Assembly (NCBI GenBank): GCA_911728455.2
Contig: OU452226.1
Location: forward strand, 12,003,498-12,067,497
Length of the DNA stretch: 64,000 bases
Direction of reading: 5' to 3'
Source of the DNA: Marthasterias glacialis
Taxonomy: Eukaryota; Echinodermata; Asteroidea; Forcipulatida; Asteriidae
Notes under the pieces: model-generated
Database searches by the model: none
What the model was told of the DNA's origin: nothing
Seen by the model: only the letters and a program-made list of their open reading frames with translations
Part shown: piece by piece, positions 37,541 to 48,440 of the stretch
Position numbering within the stretch: the first letter of the stretch is position 1
How the letters are laid out: every line of letters begins with the position of its first letter
Position numbers and translations under genes: made by a program

Positions 37541-38333
37541 GTTCTTTAGCGATTATTTTAGTCTGCCTAGCACAGCAGCTTCAGTCTTCATCTAAAGTGG
37601 TTGCAGCTCCAGCCCCCCTGCATCACTTCATTTTCTACACCCCCTCTCTTCAGCTGAATCACAAGACTTTCTTCATTACTGCCGACGGAATGATAAACTT
37701 GTCTACTGGTGACGAGGTGCTACCTTCGCAGTGTTGACGTTGGCAGAGGCCTGTACAGTGCCCTACCCTATCAGGAAACAACCACACCTGCGAGAAAAAC
37801 CAATCCATAGGAATTTAACGAGTTGAAAGGACAATTATCAGTTACAAACAAACTATGCTGTTTTAACTTCAATAATGTACAATTTTGTGAGTCTTTACTT
37901 ATGATTATTCAAAGTGGGTGAATTCCTGCTCGTCAAGTTTCAATACTCAAAGCTACCAATGCCCAAAATCAAATTAATTTATAATAATTACCTAGGCATA
38001 GCTCTGCTACAGAATTTTGTTAAAAAATTTTTAATGTGTAAAAATAAGTCCTGTGTGTGAGATGAAAAGTCATATGTACGAGATATTAAGTTGCAAATCT
38101 ACCCTTCACAGCTAATAAACTTCCAATTCATTTCATTCCATAACCCCTCCCCCCCCCCTCACCACCACCACCACACACACACAAATTTTTTTTTTTTAAT
38201 TAAATAAAAAAAAACAAAAAAACATCAAATATCAAAAACGTTATCCTCATGAGAATGTCACAACAATCAGTTACAACAATAGTTACGACAACAATAATAA
38301 TAACAACAACTTTACTGCCGGATAAACATATTC
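37541..38333. other. Non-coding stretch
   Basis: C-run, CA-repeat and T/A-run cluster at about 38150-38225. No genes. Confidence 0.5.
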
Positions 38334-38629
38334 AAAAATGCATTACAATCTGAAATACAGCAGTACACAAAATAATGCATTACAATCTGAAACAAAACAG
38401 TTCGCACAATAATGCATTACAATCTGAAATAAAACAGCACACACAATAATGCATTACAATCTGAAATAAAACAGCACACACAATAATGCATTACAATCTG
38501 AAATAAAGCAGTTCGCACAATAATGCATTACAATCTGAAATAAAACAGCACACACAATAATGCATTACAATCTGAAATAAAACAATTTGCACAATAATGC
38601 ATTACAATCTGAAATAAAACAGTTCGCAC
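38334..38629. repeat. 37-bp tandem repeat, 8 copies
   Basis: Units start at 38334 and then every 37 bp to 38593, with core aatgcattacaatctgaaat. The second half alternates between 'cagcacacac' and 'cagttcgcac', so two sub-types are interleaved. Confidence 0.95.
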
Positions 38630-38727
38630 AATTCAAGACTGGTAAAGCAATCACAAATCAAAACCAAATATAAATAGATTAAAACTAACAATGTTACACA
38701 TAAAAATCATAATCAGTTAACCAGTTA

Positions 38728-39153
38728 ATGATAATAATATGCAGTTCTTCTACAGCGCTTTATCATACCCCAGGGCGTCTCAAATCGCTCATATTTTTCC
38801 CCAACAAGGTTTGCGGAGGTATGTTCGAAATATTAGACCCATTTATGGACATACATGTAGCACCATGTGACGGTTTACGGGGTGCTGTGGTGCAATCTGC
38901 AGCCAACCATACCACAAAACACCAAGGTGAACCCCTTCTCTTAACGGCAAGTGTACTGGGTACTTTTTTATGTGCATTACACAATACACAGGACATACGG
39001 CTTTGCGTCCCATCCAAAGGACGAAGCAGTAATAGTTAAGTGTCTTGTTTAAGGACACAAGTGTCAAGACCGGGACGGGAGCCCACACTCGGCTGATCAG
39101 AAACACCAGAGCTCGAGTCCAGTGCGCTTGACCGCTCGGCCACGACACGCCAC
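38728..39153 (-). mobile_element. SINE family A, full-length minus copy
   Basis: On the minus strand: A box tggccgagcgg, a degenerate B box, 'cacttgtgtccttaaacaag', 'gatgggacgcaaagccgta', and tail 'gataaagcgctgtagaagaa'. It sits about 55 bp downstream of the donor site of the exon at 39208-39365, in the same orientation as that gene, so it lies at the start of an intron. Confidence 0.88.
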
Positions 39154-39207
39154 ACCAGAGTATTTGTTCAAAAATAAAGGGCTTGCAAAGAAGACAAGAC
39201 TACCAAC

Positions 39208-39365
39208 CTGGTCAGCCAAAGTACTCTGGAGGTCTGGTCCCACGGCAACCACCTTGTAGCCAATCACGGGAGTCTTTACATCCTTCTTCATCTGACATAC
39301 AGCACAGCCGATTGGTTGGTAGCAACACTGGTCCTTCTCACTCCAGTGAGCATTTCTAACGAAGC
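39208..39365 (-). CDS. Internal exon of an unrecognised split gene (52 codons)
   Basis: An excellent acceptor (nine T, then gtccag) precedes the exon and a CAG|GTTGGT donor follows it. The exon is 158 bp: two bases of a split codon plus 52 whole codons, so it starts in phase 1 and ends in phase 0. The peptide runs FVRNAHWSEKDQCCYQPIGC, then AVCQMKKDV and PVIGYKVVAV, and ends STLADQ. It has a Cys cluster (C-C-x5-C-x2-C). The pattern PI-G-x-x-V ... P-x-x-GY-x-VVA ... L-x-D loosely recalls the first strands of MABP domains (MVB12, DENND4). That is a by-eye resemblance, not an assignment. Its phase fits the exon at 59769-60011. The donor is the weaker splice site. Confidence that this is a real exon is good; the protein's function is unknown. 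Confidence 0.65.
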
Positions 39366-39469
39366 CTGGACAAAAAAAAAGCAAAGATAAGTACTGGATT
39401 TTCTCCCCATTTAATTTAATATAAACCTAAATGTGGCTAGAATCGGAAACATGGCCTGGCTTCCGTTTT

Positions 39470-39756
39470 AGTGGGGCAGACAGGGGAAATATCTTGGGAA
39501 ATTGTGCCTTTGATGATACAGTGTGGAATTTGGCACACCGTCAGAGTATGTCATGAGAAAGATATTTGGCTGAAGGGCCAACGCAGATTTGTCCTTTGAA
39601 AAGCAATTTTCATTTTCTTTTAAATGGCTGCCATTGCTTGTTTTTCTACCTATTTTTTTTGTGTTCACATCAAAAATCTGTGACATACTCTGACTGTGCG
39701 CCAAATTCCAGGCTCGTATCATCAAAGGCACAATCCGATCAGGTACCTGCCATACT
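39470..39756 (+). mobile_element. Foldback MITE, family F, copy 3
   Basis: The ends are AGTGGGGCAG (39470-39479) and CTGCCATACT (39747-39756), flanked on both sides by TTTT, a possible 4-bp target duplication. The left arm is complete. The right arm lacks the segment corresponding to 'atgagaaagatatttggctg'. It is the inverted equivalent of copy 1, which lacks the same segment. Confidence 0.85.
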
Positions 39757-39794
39757 TTTTCTGGTAGAATGAGAAACAACATTCGATATTGTAT

Positions 39795-40018
39795 ACTGTA
39801 CACAGGGAACTTGACTTAAGATGGTGGGATCACACAACTTCAACGACATTTATCTTCCATCTTGTGTTACTCCGGTTTCCAATCAGTGGAACCAAAGTGA
39901 GGGCTGGAAGGACACATAGTCTGGTCCATGTTTTGTCAATACTTGAATCAGTCAACAATATTAATACTGAAACACAGGGGACTTGACAAAGGTTGGTGTC
40001 AGCATGATAAAGGTCTAC
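39795..40018 (-). mobile_element. MITE family D, diverged and rearranged copy
   Basis: On the minus strand it begins GACCTTTATCATGCTG and contains 'ggaccagactatgtgtcctt' and 'ccagccctcactttggtt'. It ends near 'ccaccatctt'. A direct repeat 'tcaagt.ccctgtgt' near both ends suggests an internal insertion or duplication. Confidence 0.6.
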
Positions 40019-40109
40019 AGACCTTTGGTACAGGTGGCATTCACAGCACAAAAAAATAAAATAAATAAATAAATAAATTACTGGTAGTCAGTAGTGTTTG
40101 TAAACAATA

Positions 40110-40548
40110 GACCTTATGCATGTGATGTCACTTGAGTAGGGAGCCCTCGTATAGAGGTAAAAAGGGGGCTGTTCGTTGACCCCTCCTAGCACTGTGCATA
40201 GAAATCCCTGTGCCTGTTTTCATTGGTTCATCATCAGTTTACCTCTAAATACACCGATCCATTAAGCCCCGCCCCCATACGTGTTGACCAATCACAGCCT
40301 TGGGTACGCCACCGAAAGTCCGACAAAAGTCCGACACGATAAAAACCCTATTGGAAAATGTAAACATGCATGCGCGTGCTTATAGCGCGCGCATTCACGT
40401 CGTGCAGTGTGGCATTGAAGAGACGCACATGGTGTTTGCCATGTGTACAGTGGTGATTTAGCCAATGCTGTGATTGGTCATTATGTTTGGGGGGCGGGGC
40501 TTAATGGATCGGTCTATTGGCGGATGCATGATGTCAGTGTAGAAGGTC
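40110..40548. mobile_element. Outer MITE interrupted by a second MITE
   Basis: Left 'GACCTTATGCATGTGATGTCA' type end at 40110 and right end '...TGATGTCAGTGTAGAAGGTC' at 40548, flanked by TA (40108-40109 and 40549-40550). Removing the inner element leaves about 174 bp, close to the 172 bp of family D at 35567. Confidence 0.6.
40252..40514. mobile_element. Inner TA-flanked MITE with 47-48 bp inverted repeats
   Basis: The left arm (40252-40298) starts caccgatccattaagccccg and ends gaccaatcacagc. The right arm (40467-40514) is its inverted partner with few mismatches. TA lies on both sides (40250-40251 and 40515-40516). The arms contain a GC-box-like ggggcgggg and a CCAAT-type box (gattggtc / gaccaatc). 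It is non-coding and probably of Tc1/mariner type by its TA flanks. Confidence 0.85.
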
Positions 40549-40550
40549 TA

Positions 40551-42208
40551 CTAAAAGGTTTATTGCGATTTTTTCAAACTTCAAGTTTTACTTTTACTTT
40601 GGGTGTGTTTCCCCCCCCCCCTCCCGTTTTTGTTGTTGATTGGGGTGGAGGAGTTTAGGATAGTTAAAGGCACAGAAAATAAATTTATTTTTCGTACGGG
40701 GAAGCGAATTAGTATGAAAATTAGTTCTTAAGAATACTACTCCACTGCGCAGAAGGTCTTGGCGGTGATATGCACTGGTATAATTATAAGGTGAGGGTGG
40801 CAAAATTACGCCCTCTGCGTACCGACAGACAACAATTAACTCTTTCTATTATTTTAGTGTTTTGGTCAAACAAAGTTATGCTAACTATAACTACATTACA
40901 CTTGTTTTTTTTTTATAGAGTTTTCAGGATTTTTCAGAGCAATTTTCTCCCTTAAGGAGTTTGATCTCTGGTTATTTCATCCTGCAAGCAGCAAGCAGGA
41001 GCTGCACATTGACTATTAGAATGGATAAACTACATGATGTAGGTTTTAAAAGTGCATCATAAACTGGAAGCCAATTTGAATAAATAAGGGTCCGCACGTC
41101 TGTCGGCAGGTTCTCCTTGACTGTCAATTCTCCACTAAGCTACTGACTCTGTCTGGGAATTGAAATAAAATTTGTCGCACTAATTCTTTTACAAAAATTT
41201 GCCCTTTCTCTCTCTCTCTCTCGCTTTCAATCCTCCCCCCCCCCCCCCGCAAATTCACACAAAGCAAGTTTTCTATAATTTTTACGACAGAAATAAGCCG
41301 ACAAACAATCCAGACATTAAAAAAAGGAAAACAACAAAATCTATATTCCAAGTGAGGATCAAGTCTTAAGAGGGCTGCACAAAAAAAACGGGGCTGATTT
41401 GTTAGAATTTCTGGTGGTCCAGACATAACAGCCCAATTATACTTTTTTTTAACGCTGGCTTCGTTAAGGCTGATATGACTCCAGAGATGCGCCCATAAAG
41501 ACAATGGGCAATTAGTCAGAGCGGGCAGAGAGAGAAAGACTATAAGAGGGTAGACTCGTCATCGCTGTCAAGTAGCGCGTGTCCGCCGCTCTCACCTGCC
41601 CTGTTATGGTCACAGGTGAGTTGCCTAATTGGTATGACAGACCATTACGGAGTCTCTGCGATGCTTAATGCGTAGACTGGGAGGCACCTTGGAAAGAAGC
41701 GCTTGGTTATTACACCGCGTCGCACCCCCACCCCCCCCCCCCCTTCCAACCACTTCTCTCTCTATGCTTTACCGGGTCTCTAACCACGGACATGCCTGAC
41801 CGGTAATAAATTGCCCTCCCATATATTTCTCCCATTAGAGACTGGAATGACGCAAATGGGACATTTGGTAATATCGGTGATCGGTACTGGCCGATCACCC
41901 ATCAAGGATTAACTGGGCAAAGCGCCGTCTTTTACACCGCGCTCGCTGGTACATTGGAATGTGATTACAGGGAGAAGTTATAAAAAAAAAAAAAAAAACT
42001 CATCCCGCTCGTTTATCTGCTTGGTAATTAATTAACGGTATGATGGCCATGTTGCCTTTGACTTTTTAGTCAGTTCGTTAGACATGAAGGTCTTCTCTGC
42101 AATAAACTGAAGTAACTCCGGCAATGACTTAGACCAACTCTCGCTGTTTTGATAAACATCATTCCTAGATGTTAATGTACTAACATGGGCCCAGTGAACA
42201 TCGTTAAT
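40551..42208. other. Non-coding stretch
   Basis: Holds (CT)n and C runs near 41205-41250, a C-rich run near 41726-41743, and a small ctcacctg/caggtgag inverted repeat near 41590. No exon. Confidence 0.5.
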
Positions 42209-44300
42209 GGTGAGTGAGAGAGACTGGGGGAATGGTGGGGAGGAGGGGGAAAAAAGGGGAGTCTGTATGGTGTGTTTTGCTCATTATTTGGGCCAAAAAC
42301 AAAAAGATGAGTGAGAGAGACAGGGGGAATGGTGGGGAGGAGGGGGGAAAAGGGGAGTCTGTATGGTGTGTTTTGATCATTATTTGGGCCAAAACAAAAA
42401 GATGAGTGAGAGAGACAGGGGGAATGGTGGGGAGGAGGGGGGAAAAGGGGAGTCTGTATGGTGTGTTTTGATCATTATTTGGGCCAAAACAAAAAGATGA
42501 GTGAGAGAGACAGGGGGAATGGTGGGGAGGAGGGGGGAAAAGGGGAGTCTGTATGGTGTGTTTTGATCATTATTTGGGCCAAAACAAAAAGATGAGTGAG
42601 AGAGACAGGGGGAATGGTGGGGAGGAGGGGGGAAAAGGGGAGTCTGTATGGTGTGTTTTGATCATTATTTGGGCCAAAACAAAAAGATGAGTGAGAGAGA
42701 CAGGGGGAATGGTGGGGAGGAGGGGGGAAAAGGGGAGTCTGTATGGTGTGTTTTGATCATTATTTGGGCCAAAACAAAAAGATGAGTGAGAGAGACAGGG
42801 GGAATGGTGGGGAGGAGGGGGGAAAAGGGGAGTCTGTATGGTGTGTTTTGATCATTATTTGGGCCAAAACAAAAAGATGAGTGAGAGAGACAGGGGGAAT
42901 GGTGGGGAGGAGGGGGGAAAAGGGGAGTCTGTATGGTGTGTTTTGATCATTATTTGGGCCAAAACAAAAAGATGAGTGAGAGAGACAGGGGGAATGGTGG
43001 GGAGGAGGGGGGAAAAGGGGAGTCTGTATGGTGTGTTTTGATCATTATTTGGGCCAAAACAAAAAGATGAGTGAGAGAGACAGGGGGAATGGTGGGGAGG
43101 AGGGGGGAAAAGGGGAGTCTGTATGGTGTGTTTTGATCATTATTTGGGCCAAAACAAAAAGATGAGTGAGAGAGACAGGGGGAATGGTGGGGAGGAGGGG
43201 GGAAAAGGGGAGTCTGTATGGTGTGTTTTGATCATTATTTGGGCCAAAACAAAAAGATGAGTGAGAGAGACAGGGGGAATGGTGGGGAGGAGGGGGAAAA
43301 AGGGGAGTCTGTATGGTGTGTTTTGATCATTATTTGGGCCAAAACAAAAAGATGAGTGAGAGAGACAGGGGGAATGGTGGGGAGGAGGGGGGAAAAGGGG
43401 AGTCTGTATGGTGTGTTTTGATCATTATTTGGGCCAAAACAAAAAGATGAGTGAGAGAGACAGGGGGAATGGTGGGGAGGAGGGGGGAAAAGGGGAGTCT
43501 GTATGGTGTGTTTTGATCATTATTTGGGCCAAAACAAAAAGATGAGTGAGAGAGACAGGGGGAATGGTGGGGAGGAGGGGGGAAAAGGGGAGTCTGTATG
43601 GTGTGTTTTGATCATTATTTGGGCCAAAACAAAAAGATGAGTGAGAGAGACAGGGGGAATGGTGGGGAGGAGGGGGGAAAAGGGGAGTCTGTATGGTGTG
43701 TTTTGATCATTATTTGGGCCAAAACAAAAAGATGAGTGAGAGAGACAGGGGGAATGGTGGGGAGGAGGGGGGAAAAGGGGAGTCTGTATGGTGTGTTTTG
43801 ATCATTATTTGGGCCAAAACAAAAAGATGAGTGAGAGAGACAGGGGGAATGGTGGGGAGGAGGGGGGAAAAGGGGAGTCTGTATGGTGTGTTTTGCTCAT
43901 TATTTGGGCCAAAACAAAAAGATGAGTGAGAGAGACAGGGGGAATGGTGGGGAGGAGGGGGGAAAAGGGGAGTCTGTATGGTGTGTTTTGCTCATTATTT
44001 GGGCCAAAACAAAAAGATGAGTGAGAGAGACAGGGGGAATGGTGGGGAGGAGGGGGGAAAAGGGGAGTCTGTATGGTGTGTTTTGATCATTATTTGGGCC
44101 AAAACAAAAAGATGAGTGAGAGAGACAGGGGAAATGGTGGGGAGGAGGGGGGAAAAGGGGAGTCTGTATGGTGTGTTTTGATCATTATTTGGGCCAAAAC
44201 AAAAAGATGAGTGAGAGAGACAGGGGGAATGGTGGGGAGGAGGGGGAAAAAGGGGAGTCTGTATGGTGTGTTTTGCTCATTATTTGGGCCAAAACAAAAA
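42209..44300. repeat. 95-bp minisatellite, 22 copies, G-quadruplex motif in each
   Basis: The first unit is 97 bp (42209-42305). Then 21 units of exactly 95 bp follow, starting 42306 and ending 44300. Units are almost identical. Variants are gctcat instead of gatcat (copies 1, 18, 19, 22) and G5A5 instead of G6A4 (copies 1, 12, 22). Each plus-strand unit contains four G runs of at least four within about 32 nt (GGGGG, GGGG, GGGGGG, GGGG), a canonical G-quadruplex pattern. Homogeneity points to recent expansion. Short minus-strand frames are shadows. Confidence 0.98.
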
Positions 44301-46363
44301 GAAAAGAAAGAAAAACAAACTGTTTTTAAAGAATTTATCTTCAATGTAAAGTTTTGAAAACTGGCTGCAGAAAGTTTGTTCACCTCAAAGTCAGAATTTG
44401 TATTTCAAGTTGTTTTGAAAGGATTTGTGCTAAGCAAAATTTCTTCTTTTGACAAAATGTCATTCAAAATGTACATATTGATACTAATATAAACAAAATC
44501 TTGTTCCAAAATCTTTCTCTAAAAATCTTTTTCAAAATACCATTCTTGATATGTTTATATGCATCTATTTATATAAAGTCTTCATCACAAGTGTAATTAT
44601 TGATATATTGATAAAAAAACAAAATCCTGTCCAAAAACCTCTCTCAAATCTCTGTTCATAATTGATAAACAGATCATGACTACCTTCCGCGTCAGGTCTG
44701 CAGCACGAGCTGACGACACTAATATGATGACAAAATAATGTGCAACGATCTAAAACAAACACGCAAACTTGGAGCACAAACAACAATCAGGATGACATTT
44801 ATCCATCCGGAAAAGACAACACGCCGAAAAACAAACAGAACTTCTGCGTGGGTGTGCTGCTCTCTCCAAATCAACTCCTGTTATTCTAACTCATTACCGT
44901 GATCTCCACAAAAAAAATATAATAAATTGTGCAGACGGTCTTCGTCGTCTGGTCTCTCTTTTGATATTCTAATTAAGAGTTCTTTATAATAATCAAATCT
45001 CCTCACTCAACGCATTCTGGTTTTTGCTCATCCCCCCCCTCCCCCAGCCAAACCACATGGGTCGTCTCATTTTGGCCCTGGCGCTAATCATTTCAGACGA
45101 GCAGGTCTGTTACAACAGGGCGGGGCATTTTCACAAGTTAACGGTCCTTCACATTACGCTGTATAGCGTTGTTTAATTATTTTCTCATTGCCCCCGACCG
45201 CATCTACTCTCTCCTCCAGGCGACATATTGTCCCGATACAGGCCTTGAATTTGACAAGGGGAGTATTTGACAGCCTTGTTTTTTTTTCTCCCTCCCTCCC
45301 TCTATTTCTCTCTTTCTTTTATAAAGATGTGTGATGGGTGAGGGTGCCATGTGGCGTTTGACCATCTCATTGTACAGAGGGGCAGCTGGCCTGAAGGTCG
45401 GGGGCGGTCAAGCAGCAATGGAGCAAACGACCAGAAGTAATGGTGGTATTGTAATAGATGAAGAAAATGATCTGTCTTCCCATGCGAGAGATGAAAGCCT
45501 TTCTGACCCGTAACAGCTTGCTTTTTGGTAACAGAACTGAAAGAGTTACGTTATCATCAAGCTGTTGCTACTGATCACTCAACTGTTTTCCTTCAAAAAA
45601 GAAAAAAACAAAACAACCCTGTTACTTTGTGGGTACGATTCGGACTAATAAGCCTCAGTGCCTCTGGACATTACATTGCCGTGGGGAGAACTTCAGCTAG
45701 TTCACTAATTTGTCATCTTGAACGATCAATTGGCGATCTTGTAAAGGGGGAAGATTGACTTCAGTTTCAGGCCAGCTACAATCCATTCAAGTCCATCCGG
45801 AACAATTTTGTAATCGACAAAAAAATTGCATCAAAATAGTAGAAGAGGGGTCACTTTTGGGATTCTACACATTATGGTATCTTGGGCTGCGTCTTATTGT
45901 AACCACTTCAGCTTCGGCTTTGGCTGATGGCTATGACCAAGTTGAACAATAGGACTGTGTGGCCTTCAAGCCATAGCCTTACACTTGGACGGCGGACAAA
46001 AACTGGCAATGCGATAATGTTTTTGGTACTTGACTTAAACTTGCCTTTCTCTCTCACAACAAAACAGCTGGGTTTCAGGCATAATATGAAAGAGGAATAT
46101 AATCAGCAACAATTTGAGCACATGTTACTTGTTTCGTATGCAATGTTTTGTGGTCAGTTCCGTTCCAGAATGAATTAACCAAAACAGGTCACAATGAAAT
46201 AGCAGAACACAAGACATGACTCCAAACACAACCAGCAACAAAACAACAACGATAATAAAAAATTCTCCAACACCGGAAATCACACATGCAAAACTGTTGT
46301 TGAACCTAATCAGTTTTGATCTGATCAGGAAAAAATTAATTAACACAAAAAGGTGCCCCCCCC

Positions 46364-46395
<32 letters not shown>

Positions 46396-48322
46396 AGAAG
46401 CGAGATTTTTGTGGAAAATTGTTTGTAGAGAGGTGAAAAATACATGGATAGAGTCATTACCCAGAGAAAAAATGTCCATCCTTTAGTCAAGCCGACAACC
46501 CACGTACTTTTGGCATAATCAAACAGCAGAGAAAAGAAAAAAAAAAAAAAAACCCACCAAACATCCCAGTCACTTTGTATGAATTTGGAAGTCAATGTGT
46601 TAATTTCTATGCCATCAAGCCCACTTTTAGTCTTGCCGATCAGGCAGACCTCAAAGACCACCGCCACTTCCTCCCAACTTCAAAGCCTGCCGCCCCCCAC
46701 AAAACAAGACTATTTTACGCACTATTAACAGAGAGCCACACAGTTTTCTTTGCCAGAGCGTGTGTACAAGTTTATCTAATTTCATTTAGGTTTTTTTTTT
46801 TTTATTCTCTCTCTCTCTCTCTTTTTATATTTTTATATGTTTATATTTTATCAAAAGCAGGAGCCGACGAGTCAACCATGTACGACGACGGGAGTCTTTT
46901 AGTTCTCCCCCCACACCGAAGCTGTCGGTTCAGAAAGAGCCTTGAGGGATTCCCATTTAGATTACTGACAAATGCTCTAAAACGGCTCATTGTTGGCTAG
47001 CACAAAGGTGTTTGCAGCCTTCTCTTGTTGTCGGGCTTGATAGGTATAAACCCTTTTCCTCTGTGTGGACTTGTTCCCGCATTAGCAGTAGTAGCGGCGT
47101 TTTTTCTTTCCCTTTTATTTTTCACCCTTCCGCTCTTCTGACATTTGTAACATGTACTTAGTTCCGCCGGTGACGGCAAAAGTTGACGTGTTAGTTCACA
47201 CTGGTATTATTTACTAATAGTAAAATGAGTCCACGTCAATTTGGGAGTCAATAACAATTGCCACTGACGGAGCCGGCCTCTTCTGGGGACCTGCTCATGC
47301 GGAAATGATTACAAAATATAATAAACGTAGTGCTTGTTACTTTGCTGTTTGTTGTACTTTTGAAAAACTGATAAACTAAAATGTGTTTCCGGTTTTGGAA
47401 AACAACCAAAAACAAATTTGGTATCAACGTAGTCCTTAGAGTGCAACAAAGCAAGCTCACAGTGTTCATGTAATGATATTTCCCAGCAACACCACACTCA
47501 GTAAGAGTTTCGACTAAGTGTTTTGGCGGAAGAATAACCCGACAACAAAAACCATACTGTTCAGCTTCCAGGAGTCAGTTAATTCCAAGGCTGGATACAT
47601 AAAATAGCTTGATCTAAGTTATGCAACAAACAACACCAATAAAAGAAGAACAAAATTACGCTCAGGTAGTAAAAAACTTTTAGTTTCTGCAGGCAGGATG
47701 GGAAAAATAGAACCATCAAAGGAGCCATAATTGTTATAGTTTTCTGATCAACGTTTAGCACCATAAGGCAGACACAAGAGTCATAATTTTCCCCTCCATT
47801 ACTCTCCATGCGTTGAACACTTTTGAACAGTTGAATTTGGTTGGAATATAAATACGTGCTCATTTGCATTATCTATGCTACACTGTGCATACTGCTAAAT
47901 AACGTCGACCTTTGCGATTACTGCATCAGGATTGAGGAAATGGTGAACGGTGAACGATAAAGATTCGTGAACTGAAAATGTTGGGTTTTTTTACGTGCTC
48001 GATTTTGTTAAAGGGTGAGCACAACGTTGGTAAGGTAGAAAAAATAAATGTTCACAGAGCTTTCACATAACTCACATGGTTTAAAGAGAGTCATGATGGA
48101 AAACTTCCCGTGAACTATTTTTGCCTGAAATGCTGCAGTTTTTGAGAAATGAGTCAAACAATTAGTTTTGATCTCGCATGGCAAAAACTTGTTGTTATGC
48201 CACGGTAATAGATTGGGAATTTCTATTGGTGTGCTACAAAGATGCATGCACACGGCGCGCGGGCCGAGGCTGGGAACATGAGTGATGTACCCTATTGTTC
48301 AACAATAAATCAACAAAAGCAA
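44301..48322. other. Non-coding stretch
   Basis: No exon is recognised. Contents include a C9-A30 run (46356-46394), (CT)n near 46807-46822, and a 'cttcggctttggctgatggctatg' type segment near 45910 recalling the 12.6 kb foldback repeat. Confidence 0.45.
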
Positions 48323-48397
48323 TTTTGTACACCGAAGGGAGCAAATGGCACCCTTGGCTTTGCCTCGGGTGCCATTTACCCCCTTGGTTGTACAAAA
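48323..48397. repeat. 31-bp inverted repeat (hairpin)
   Basis: The left arm 48323-48353 (ttttgtacaccgaaggg... to ggcaccc) pairs with 48367-48397 (gggtgcc ... ttgtacaaaa) with a few mismatches and a 13-nt loop. It probably represents a short foldback element. It ends 43 bp before the 50-bp array. Confidence 0.8.
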
Positions 48398-48440
48398 CAC
48401 CATGGACCCCATCACAGCGTGCAACAATTGTATGTTTTAA

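Noticed and set aside
36929-37549. Leu/Cys/Phe-rich frames of about 90-120 codons on the plus strand
   Set aside because: Shadows of the seven-copy tandem repeat; unit lengths are not multiples of three and the frames switch between units.
44090-44383. 97-codon minus-strand frame with PPFPLSLSL repeats
   Set aside because: Produced by the 95-bp minisatellite; 95 is not divisible by three, so the frame cannot persist through the array.
46125-46667. 180-codon minus-strand frame, the longest in the window
   Set aside because: It spans a C9-A30 run and other homopolymers and reads as low-complexity F/L/V; there are no splice or domain signals.
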